Assembly (NCBI GenBank): GCA_003116995.1
Contig: BDSL01000026.1
Span: 558,001-622,000, forward strand
DNA from: Yamagishiella unicocca
Taxonomy: Eukaryota; Chlorophyta; Chlorophyceae; Chlamydomonadales; Volvocaceae
Direction: 5' to 3'
Length of the DNA: 64,000 nt
This document shows, one piece after another, positions 34,668 to 45,000 of this stretch (position 1 is its first letter; each line of letters begins with the position of its first letter). Made by a program: the position numbers and the translations under genes. The notes under the pieces are model-generated. The model had not been told where the DNA came from. It saw only the letters and a list, made by a program, of their open reading frames with translations, and did no database searches.

Positions 34668-34896
34668 CTGTTCGGTTGGTTGGTGGTCAGTTCCTGATAG
34701 GGGAACCTCTAGTGCAAATTCCCCCTGGGGTACTGGCTGCTGCTCTGTGTGCCTACGGCCTGTCGATTTGATGTTCTGGTGGTTTGCCTTTGTTCCGGTG
34801 CATGTCGGTCTTTGTTTCCTCCGTCTTTCTCAGTGTCAGGCGATGTGCCCGATGGTTCTACCTCTTGGTCTGGAACCCACTGTAACCGTTACATCA
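34668..34896 (+). mobile_element. SINE-like element, 5'-truncated copy with 7-bp target-site duplication
   Basis: A 229-bp insertion flanked by ACTGACG at 34661-34667 and 34897-34903. The spacer by copy C has the empty site around 28680-28690 (TATCACTGACGACCTGCTGC). It matches the right 230 bp of the 28238-28649 element and shares the end ACTGTAACCGTTACA. It begins partway into the longer copy, i.e. it is 5'-truncated. Confidence 0.8.
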
Positions 34897-35793
34897 ACTG
34901 ACGACTGCTGCTACAACTTAATACGTGCACCATCCAGCACGGGCTGGATTAGGGGGTTCGGGAAGACGTGCCACGCGCGGACCGTTGCAAGCCGAATAGT
35001 ACGCTATGCCCGTCTACTTAAGGCTAAATCCAACTAGACGCAAGCAATCATTAACATGCATGTGCCGGCGTATGGGCCTGAAGATACAAATCAGTCAATC
35101 AATGGGCTATGTAAACCCAAGAAAACATGGTCACTCCTTCGTCATCCCCACCAAGCGTACGGCCTGGACTCTCGAAGCAAGACTCAGATGAAGACATAAG
35201 GCCCACAGTGCCAACAACATACCCCAAAGGGACGCAACCAGCCAGCATACAGCCATGAGCACCGAAGACCGTGCAATGCATGCCTCCGGCCCGTAGTAAC
35301 CTCATCCCTCGCTCCGTCCTCTCCCCAAGCAAGCCAGCAAATGCCAACCCAAGCCAAATCCCTTGCAACTTTGGTTGTATCGTGGCAGCGCTCCACTGGT
35401 TTATCGGTTGCGAGTCTGCTAGGTGTCTTAGTAGTCGGTTCCTGATAGGGGAGCCCAAACACTGTACGCATGCATGACTCATAGGCTGCTGTCTCTCGCG
35501 GTCCACCTGCCGGGCGCTCACGCGGCTCAAGTAGCTCCGCCTAGGAGGTCGCGCATCCTGCGTCATCATCGGGGGGAGGCCTCGTGTTGGGCGTCGGTTG
35601 AAACATCAGTTAGGTGCAATGCGATGTTAGCTGTGCGCGTGGCCAACACGGTTCGTCTCTGCCTTCCAACAAATGCGACCCAGAGGCGAGGAGCCCCCCG
35701 CACGCATCAGCTCAAATAGTAGTAGTCACTGTCAGCTCAGCTCAGATGTTGCCGTTACATGCGTAGCTACGTATGTTCCTCCTCAGATAGTAG

Positions 35794-38700
35794 CTACGTA
35801 CCCGAGCTCTCGTACGTCTTGCGGATTTCCGGCAGGTGGCGCTTGAGCAGCCGTACCGCGTCCATGCGTAGGGGGTCAGTACTGTCGACAATCTGCGGAA
35901 CACAGGCAAGGAAGCACAACGCAGATTTTCTGCAGCATTCCTTGGATGTAAGTCAGGACACCCCCCTGGGCTCTGAACCCAGCCGCATGGTCCGCCTTTC
36001 CGTGCGCCCGCTAACCACCTCCACCTGCTGCAGGCCGTGAGGACGCTGGCGCTGACGACACAAAGGCAGGTAGCGTACGTTGCTCCGGAGGAATCAGAAA
36101 GGACCTCTTGGATCTCTTCCCAACGCCGGCAGTGGTGCCTCACACGGACCACGAGGCGTCTAGGTAGACACCTTTCTTATCGCGAGCGAGGAAGAGCCCA
36201 CCGAGGGGTTCAGCAAGTCAACCTCCTGTCAATCCTACAACATACATACATACATGCCCGCTGTAACAAGTACATGCATAACGCCGTAACAACCGGGATT
36301 GCAGCACCCTGGGTATCGTACCTTTGTCGTGCAGATCTCTTCCAGCATCGAAATGCTACCCTCGAGGTTGTAGCCAGCGCGGGCCGCCAGGTACATGCTG
36401 ATGATGTCCGCCTCCTGCTGTCGGCTGCATTGCGGGGCAAAGCCTCGGCTCCTCATTGTCCTTTACGTACGAGCGAATTGGCGCATGTAGCATAGCTAAC
36501 TTTTCGGACCATTCCGCTAGTCAGTTACCTCAGGCAAAACGTCAGGGGCGTCACTGGGGACAAGGTAGTCACCGCCAGCCGGAGGGTCTCCAAGAACACC
36601 AGGAAGGTCATGTGCGTTGGCACCGGCAAGTTGAAGAACGCATCAACAGTCAGTTCGTCCATCTGGAGATGCATGTGAAGCGAAGGCGTCCTTAGCAGAG
36701 ACAATGAATAGGTCAGGAATGATTTTCCCCTGAAATAGGTCCAACCGCAATTATTATTACAACTACCACTGTAACCGTTACAACAACAACTACCACTCCC
36801 CGGGCGTCGTTCTGCGGGACCGTGCGGGACCGTGTGGGACCGTGCGGGACAATAGGCAAAAGAGCGCGAAACAAGCTTTTTTGTGGGGCCCCGTAGTAAC
36901 TGTTACAGTGGGTCCCTGACGAAAAGGCAGAACCGGCGTGGGATTTTTGTTGTAACGGTTACAGTGGGTTCCAGACCAAGAGGTAGAACCATCGGGCATC
37001 GGCGTGGGATGGTGGAGTGCACGGACGCCACGTTCGCGCATCGGTCGGTGGCCTGTCAACATGCGTACATACATACCGGGTGCTTGGCGAGGACGTGGGC
37101 CGCCTCACGCCCCAGCAACAACGCCAAGCAGTCTTCTTCCTTAACGTCGATCATTCGGTCCATCACGGCCGCGTTCACCACCACCTGTGATCATGCACGT
37201 CAGCAGCTTTTACCAGGACCGGTACTGCGGTAGGTTCTGACAAATGGTCGCAGCCATTGGGCGCAGTTGAACCCAGACACGTATCAGGGACGTATGGGCC
37301 GTCGCACATCGTCGTACATCGTACGTCGTACCGTGTCCTAGCCGCGTGCATTCACCTACTATCATACTACCGTAGTACAGTCCCGCGCCTCATACAAACG
37401 TTACATCATTGGCAGGAGCGGGTCAATTGCTACACGCCGGTTTGTGACTGACGGCTCACCTGCCCAAACCCATAGGTGCTAGCGTCGTACGAAATCTTGG
37501 AGCCCCGGACGACGATGAATTCCCACTCCATGTCCTTCACGTGTTCGTAGCTCCCGCCACCGGCACCGTCCGCCGCCGCCGCTGCAATCCGCTTGCCGAC
37601 CCGCTGCACGCGCTTCACGTACGGGTGCCACTCGGGCAGCAACCTGCCCTCGGCCTTGGCCTTGGCCTTGAACTGCACCCGGCATCGACAAGGGGGGCAA
37701 GCAAGGGTACGGCTGAGGCCAAGGCGGTTAATTGGACTGGACCGTACCACATATCGGCAGGACACCGTGTAAAGGTACGCATTATTGAGTTGTAGGTTAT
37801 TGTAAGAGGAGAATGCGTTGGCATTTAAGCTCTCACTTCCGCGCCTCTGGATTTCAAATACTGACCTCAGCAAACTGAGTCTTACTCCTTTTTGCAAGGT
37901 ATTCATCGTCGCCGTCGTCACCAGTTCCAGCTACGTGGAGGCGCCCGGTGTACGGCACTGTCTCCAAGTAGGGTGCCGACGCCTTATAATTCGCGAGAGC
38001 GACATAAGCCCCGATGGTCACCGCTGGGGGGAAGAGTCTGCGAGGAGTGAACATACGACCATGCGTTCGTTGATTGACCGCATGGTCGAGGTACGGCTGG
38101 TACGGCACATGCACCATTGGTTGCCATGTACTGGTATCCCGTAGAAGTCCACGCAAACATGCATATCCGCGTTTGGAGTTGCGCATATATAAACAAAGGA
38201 GGCTACTGGTTTGGTTCGATTGCTTGTCACGTATGTTATTGCTGCCGGCAAACAATCAACGCACATGGATAAAATGATGTGCATGATGTACCACCAAGGA
38301 GCTCCGAACATGCCGCCACCACCGAAACCACTGCTGCCGGACGACTCCTGATTCTGGTCCCGTTGCTCCTGCTTCTGCTTTTCATGCGACTCAGCCGATG
38401 CCTGCATCTGCGACCCACGTCGCTGTGCTTGATCTTCGGCTCCAGACACCAGCGTTTGCGACGGTGCAGTCGCTACTGCGCAAAAGCTACGAGAGCCGAA
38501 GGTGCTGAATGCACCGGATGCGCTGGTTCTCAGTACTGCGTGGTTGAGGGTCGCCGAAGGCAGCGGAGGCAACGGCGCGATGCGCCCCGCTGCTGGCGCC
38601 CAGGGAGGCGAGGCGGCACTAGCAGCGGCCCACGAAGTGTTTTTGCTGGAGGAGTAACGACCCGAGGCCACAATCGGCAGTGCGCCTACGGTGGTCGAGG

Positions 38701-38866
38701 CGTTGGTGCTACAGGAAGTATAAGGGTAGCTAAACAGCCCACCCTGGTGCTGCTGGTGCCGGTACGCGAGGGCAGCATGTACCAGCAGCCGCCGCGATGC
38801 CGATAACAATATCCCTGCCGGCCCGCCAGCGGCTATGATTGCTGGGCCAGCCGCCTGCGCCATCAT
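35794..38866 (-). CDS. OMA1-like M48 homologue, copy D: active-site His lost, otherwise complete
   Basis: Exons: 38265-38866, 37866-38037, 37460-37672, 37077-37184, 36529-36662, 36322-36424, and 35794 or 35802 to 35892; about 475 aa. All seven exons are in frame and end at GT or a stop. The start is the ATG ATG pair at 38861-38866, because the MERAALK start of the other copies is not preserved. The HExxH motif reads REAAH (355-359), the same His-to-Arg change as in copy C. The later motif is RQQEADIIS (QEAD at 413-416), so the Glu of EAD is kept but the Gly after it is Ser. C-terminal RLLKRHLPEIRKTYES is present. Exon 7 either ends at a GTACGT donor or reads two codons to a TAG. A full-length gene with a broken zinc site suggests a pseudo-protease. 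Confidence 0.7.
36890..37010 (-). mobile_element. Two short reverse copies of the dispersed element's 3' end
   Basis: The plus strand shows GTAACTGTTACAGTGGGTCC near 36895 and GTAACGGTTACAGTGGGTTC near 36952. Both are followed by complements of the TCTGG and CGATG parts of the element. They lie in intron 4 of copy D. Confidence 0.6.
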
Positions 38867-41800
38867 CACTGCCAAACCGGTCACTGCGGGGACGGCCACG
38901 GACGGCAAAAATACAGCAGGTGCGTCATCGCTTGGACCTGAGGAAGCAAGGATATTCCGTAGCCCGACAAGGGCGCAAACAACCTAAGTGATGCACCTCT
39001 ATTATGCAGTCCGAGCGGATCTACCCTGCCTGGCGCCTCGACAACGCCACGATGAAGCGGCTGTTGCTTTGCCCGCCAGTGTTGGTTGGACAAGTTTGCG
39101 GCCATCATTGAACACGAGCCTCACCTGTTCGTTGCGATTTCGTATATTTCACATGTAGAAGCGCTGGCCTGGCTGGCCCCGAATAGAGAGGACGCGGTAG
39201 GCGAGCAGTCACCCGCACCGCCGGGATCCTTAGACAGGTAACAGGATAAAAATAATTATCATTTTTTGGTCTGATTTTATAATTGCATAAAGCTGGAATG
39301 CAAGGTTGCATGCGAGTTGACAAGGGATGCGACGTTTAGCCTTACCGAACTCCGAAACCGTGCCTAGCAGAGAGTGGGTGCAATAGTAGAGAGTTCCCTA
39401 GGCAAGAATCCAAGATGTACTCGTCAATTATAGTAATTTATAGCACTGGGTACATTCTTTGGCATCCTTCCTCATCATCGACCATGGACCACCGTTTGGG
39501 TTGTGTGTGCATGTGTCCCACACGGGTAGACTGCTAGCGGCCAGTTAGGGATTTACCTGATGTATCGTATCTGCTAATGCTAGAATGTTAAAAATATGTA
39601 ATGTACACTGGGCCTGGTTTTTAAATCCACGATTCGAGCTCAGGGAACTGTCAGGCAGGGCAAGGGACCAAGCAATAACAAGTGCAGGGCAGTAATGGTG
39701 ACCTGTTTAGGCTTATATTCCTGCCTGCATCTGGGATGAACCCGTGGAAGAGAGAGATTAAAAGCAAGTCACTGGCAGGTCGAGCCGCCCCGCAGGCCCC
39801 TGACTCACAGGGACACGCATAGGCTCAATCAGCCAGCCGCGCACCACTGTGCCGCCCCTATGACTGCCGCCCCACCCTGCTACGCCGCTCGTTGCGCAGT
39901 CAGTCAACCTGGCCTGTTAGGATCTCTCTTGGATCATAATCGACGATTCCTGACAGCTGCACGTATGTTGACATCATGTTTTCTAGCAGGCCAGGTGCAG
40001 CTCGCAGGGGCACGTGTTAAGACGCTGCGAGTCCCGCGCACGCACGAAGATGGCAGCACTGCCTTGACCACGAGCTGGCTACAGCTAGCGCAGGCGCTGC
40101 CCCACAGGCACTTGCGATGGGGCGATGTGTGCGACATGGGGCGATGTGGGGGCGACATGAGGCGATGTTGGCGACATGCTTCCCCACTTCTGGAGTCGTA
40201 AATGTGACTTAAGGAACTGGGGCCGAGGATGCGTATGTTCAATAACCATGCCAGTACCGTACACTTGGAATGGCTCCGGCGCTTATGGGGCGTTGTCTGC
40301 TGCCGCCTGCCGAAATTTTGCGCGCTAGCTTATGCTCGACGGTGGATAAAAGCAGGGCAAGAGCCTGACGCGAGGCTTGCCGCGTCAATATCACTGTGCC
40401 GTACCTGGAGGGTTGCGAAAGCGCATGAAATGCAGCGTCCCGTTCACCGAGCAACATACGCAACTAAACACACACATACACGTTGCGTGACGGAACACCA
40501 TGCGTGTTGGACACTTAATACCAGCTACCACAGTACCAGAATACGTGCGCATATCGAGGACAGCGGGCTTGGCGCGCGACAGACGTCCACACGGCTCCGC
40601 ATCGATTTAACATCCTGTTGCGCGGCCAACACACCCCGTCCACTATCACCGCCCGCCCTCCTCGCACGCGCTCAAGCCTCGCTCACCTAGCTGGGCACTT
40701 GCAGGGCCGCCACGCAACACAACGGCGCGGCATCGCTTTACGGCCTCTGACGCCCGCCTCCACGAATCCCTTCCGCACGGCAGCATCCCCGTCTCCCTCC
40801 CCCTTCTGCCCTCCGTTTCCTATGTCATGTAATCGGGTCTTCTCCCCACTCCCCACCACCACCAGCGGCGTCCGTCAACGTCTCAACCCACGGACTAATC
40901 ATGTACCGGGACACCGCCAGACGAGGCCACAGAAAGCCTGGCGCGACGTCACCCAGCAGCCGACCGTGCATCGCTTGGGACGGTCAGCTGGGTACAGAGC
41001 GCCGCTAGCCACCCGCCCGCCAGAGCCCCCTGGTGTTCACCACCCACGCGTGTCGGCCCCTCTCACCTCCGGCTGGGCTGGGCTCACCCTATAAGGGTCG
41101 ACTGGTATAGTCTCATTTGACGGTCTCATCATGCATTACCTACGAGGAAAAACACACGGACATATACACAAACACCATGTCACTTCCATAACGCTCATCA
41201 CTCCGCACACGAGTGGGTGCACACACAATTGGGCGGCTAAACAGACGCTGCGTCCTACAGAGCCATGAGGAACAGCCACGAGCTCAGACCTAGGCAACGA
41301 CAAGCAATGAAATCAAAATGGCAGGTGCCCATCAAATCCGCAGCTTGAAGCTGCGGCTCCTATCAGGCAGACTTTTTCATACGGCAGTGGGATCAGCCGT
41401 CAGCCAGTGGCGGCCATGTACGTGAGCTAACCACTTCTCTCAGCGCGGAGGTCACATCACTTGGGTATACGAACTGAAGATGCCCACACTCTCCTGGAAA
41501 AATCTCATGACAGACACTCAGTAACTCGGCTCTCGACCTCGCAATCCATCGCTCAGCCCAGGCCAACTCGTTCTGAAGCCCATTCCCCACCTATCCTGCA
41601 GTCTCCTCCTCCGCCTGGGCCCTTCTTGGGAGGACATGAGGCAAATTATTAGTGCCCTGGCGTGCCTCCGCACAGACAGCCATCTGCGCGTCCATTGTAC
41701 AAGCGAGCAAGCAAGCCGGGTGCGGTACTCCCTGGCTTCGGAGCTCCAACGAACGTACACGAGCCAACCGGATGCGCGGAACGCAGCAGCCTGGACTCAA

Positions 41801-42065
41801 CATCTGGTTTGCTCACTACTCCTACGGTCAGTTGTCGAACTATAACCTTCGTGCTTGGCACGGCATGAATCCACTCCTCTGCGCCCGCACGTGCAAACTA
41901 AGCAGTACCAGGTCCCGTAGGTCGCGCCCCCAACACCCATCCTCACCCCACATCGCGGCTGTCATGCACCGGAGCCGACAGCGCGGGCGCCCACGCAATC
42001 CCCAAACGAAGAGTTCTGCAGTGCCCGTGACGCTACAAGCAACCGTGCATCCCCATGCCTTCCGA
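38867..42065. other. Region between copy D and the starch synthase gene
   Basis: 38870-39200 is the 5' flank of copy D, similar to those of the other copies. The rest has short overlapping frames, a few short GCGACATG-type repeats near 40120-40180, and no recognisable gene. The starch synthase 3' UTR must lie at its right end. Confidence 0.45.
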
Positions 42066-45000
42066 CTATTCTTCTGCCGCCTCGACCTCGGCTAAGCGAC
42101 CGCCCCGGACCTCGTCCTGCCCGCCCGCTGCCACGTCCAGCAGGAGCTGCTCCCAACGCTGGGCCGGCCCGCTCCAGGACACGTCTTGCGCCATACACCG
42201 CTCGCGAAGGGCCTGGAACGCCTCCGTGCCGTACGTCCCGCACGCCGCACGCACCGCACGCACAAGGGACTCAACGGCCGCGCGCTTGGCCATGCTGTCG
42301 TCGTGCTGACCCACGGGTCTGTCCATGACGAATCCCAGCAGGCCCCCGCCCGCGGGGGCCGCCTCCACTTGCTCCACCCCTCGGCTGTCACCGTCCAATC
42401 CCGCACGGCCCCCACCGCTTGCAGCGTCCCGTCCCACGGGCGTGGATGACGCCCCAGGTAGCCGCAAACTATCGTCCGCCGTCGCCGCCTGCGGCCCTTT
42501 CGCCTTCCCACCACCTCGGCCCTTGCGTGAAGCGGTGGCAGCGGAAGGCGGGTCCACCACTGGCGTGACCGCGTCCAGCAGCCCCCCGGTGGGCGCCACC
42601 AGCGGCACCGTGCCGTAGCGCAATGCCGCCAGCGCTACCAGGCCGCACGGCTCCCATCGGGAGGGGACCAGCAAGTAGTCGCAGCCCGCCAACAGGAGGT
42701 GGCACAGCGGCTCGTCAAAGCTCACGATGCCCGCAGCCCGGCGCGGGTAGGCTCGCGGCAGCGCCGCCAGCCCGTCCTTCAGCCACTGCTCCCCGGTCCC
42801 CAGCATCACTAGCTGCATCCCTGCGTCGGTGCCGCGGACCGCACTGCCATCACCGCTCGCCTCCACAACGGCGCCGGTGGCGGCGGCCGCGGTTGCATCG
42901 GCAGCCGAGGGCTCCACCCCTACGGCGGCGGCAGGCACCTCCGCTTCCCCGTTCTCATTCGCAGTGGGTGCGGAGCCGCTTGCCGCGCGCGCCGGCGGCG
43001 GCACCGGCGGCCACTTGGGCTTGTAAAGCCCCCTCAGCAGCAGCTGCAGCAGCCGCGCCGGCTTCTTCCGAGCCGCGGCCTCCTGTTGCGCATGCAGCGC
43101 CGCGCTCACCACCGCCTCACGATCGTAACCGAGAGAGCGGTTGTAGCCGCCGTTCCCCGCGGTCGGGCCCAGCAGCTTCGGCAGCGCGGCCAGGATTACA
43201 TCCACGCCCTTCTGCTGCTCCAGCCGCCCCACAAACCCAAACAGCGGCACATCCGGGTCCACCTCGAGCCCCAGCTGCGCCTGCAGCTGCGCCTTGGCGC
43301 GAGCCTTGCCCTCACGGGCGGTCTCCCGGCTGTAGCGCACGTTGGGCGACAGCAGCGGGTCGTTGGCGGGGTCCCACAGCGCCTCGTCCAGGCCGTTCAT
43401 GATGCCCTGCATGCCCCGGGTGGCCACGATGTCGCACAGCTCCCGAGCGCCTGCCGGCAAGCCCGGACCGTCCGCCTGGAGCCCGCCCTCCGCCACTCGC
43501 TGCGCCTGAGAAGCCGGCTGCGCCGGGCCGTCCTTCGGCCCCTCCACCAGCTCCCGCGCGTACCCCGGGCTGACCGTGACCAGCAGGTCGCTGGACAGCA
43601 GCGCGGCCTTCAGCCACGACACGAGCCGGCCGGGGCCGCCAGTGCCGGGCCGTGAGGCCCCGGCACCGTCGCTTTGGCTGGATACCACCGGGAGGTCTGA
43701 CGGCTCGTCGGCCGCAGCGCCGGCAGCGAGGCTGTCGCTGCTGTCGGGAGGCGGAGGCGGTGCGTCCACCGGGCCGCCGGCGCCCAGCATCATCTGCTGC
43801 AGCGCGACCAGCGGCAACCCCAGCCGCCAGAAGGACTCCTCCGAGAAGAGGCCCTGGAAGGCAAAGTTGTGGACCGCCAGCACCACCTTGGCGCCCCGGA
43901 GGCGGGACGCCACGAAGCGCTGGAAGGAGTTGAGCGTCCCGCGCATGCGGTCCTGAGACTCCGCCGCCGCTGCCGCCGACGCCGCCGCCGAGGAGAGCTG
44001 CTGCTGCTGCTGTTCCTGGTCCGCTACCGTAAGCGCAGACGTGCCCGTGTCCTCAGCTCCGGTGGCCTCCTCCGTGTCGCTGTCCTCCGTATCCCCAGAG
44101 GCCTGGCTAGCCAGATCTCCAGACCCGGCCAACGCACGCGCCCCCCCTGGAGTGTCCGTCACCTCATCCCCCGCCGCCGTGCCGATGCCCGGCAAGGAGT
44201 ACAGCAGCTGCAGCAGCAGCACCTCCTGACGGACCTGCTCCACTTTCAATAATGCAGACAGGTCAGCGCCCAAACCGCTGTCGCTGGCGCTGCTGCGCAG
44301 TGGGATGCCGAGGGGCAAGGTGGGCGGTTGTGGCGGCGGTTGAGGTAGTGCTTGTGGCGGCGGCGGCGGTTGTGGTGGTTGTGCCGCTGCAGACCACTCC
44401 AGCGGTTCACAGGGTCGGGCCCCCGCATCGTCATTTGAAGCGCCCCCGCCATGCCCCTCGTCGCCGCTGCAGTCACTGTCTCCAGTGCTGCCAGTGCCGC
44501 TGCTGTGGGCAGTGCTGCCAGTGCCGCTGCTGTGGCCAGTGCTGCCAGTGCCGCTGCTGTGGCCAGTGCTGCCAGTGCCGCTGCTGTGGGCAGTGCTGCC
44601 ACTGCTGCCACTGCTGTTGCTGTGGTCGCTGACACTGACGAACCCACCGCCACGTGCATCGTCTGAGTAGAGGGTGCCGTGAGCGCTCACGTCTTTGTCG
44701 TACTCCCGATGCGTCGGCGTCGGCGCTGGCGGCGGCGCCAACACGACAGTTGCGACGGTTGACGACGAGGCGACGCGCCGCAGCTCGCCTCCAGAGTCAG
44801 CGGCAAAAGCTTGCGGTGGCGGGGTCACATTCGCCGCTGAGGGCGAGCCTCGAGACGGCCTCGAAAGCCAGGCCGCGTTGGCAGCACTCGCAGGACCAGC
44901 GGACTGAGCGCTCACAAGCAGTCCCTCAGCCGCAGCTGCCTCCGCCTGTGTGGCTGTGGCGGACAGCTGAGCGGCCGCAGCAGATGCGGCAGCGGCCGCC

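Larger units (their letters stand above)
33191..35793. other. Spacer between copies C and D
   Basis: The 5' flank of copy C (33200-33940) parallels that of copy B (27100-27850). An inserted block occupies about 33945-34380. A dispersed element lies at 34668-34896 and a partial one near 35390-35455. The 3' flank of D (35000-35370) parallels that of C. No other gene is recognisable. Confidence 0.55.

Noticed and set aside
42186..43956. Several plus-strand frames opposite the starch synthase
   Set aside because: They are GC-rich antisense shadows of the large exon 5. The minus frame carries all conserved GT5 motifs.
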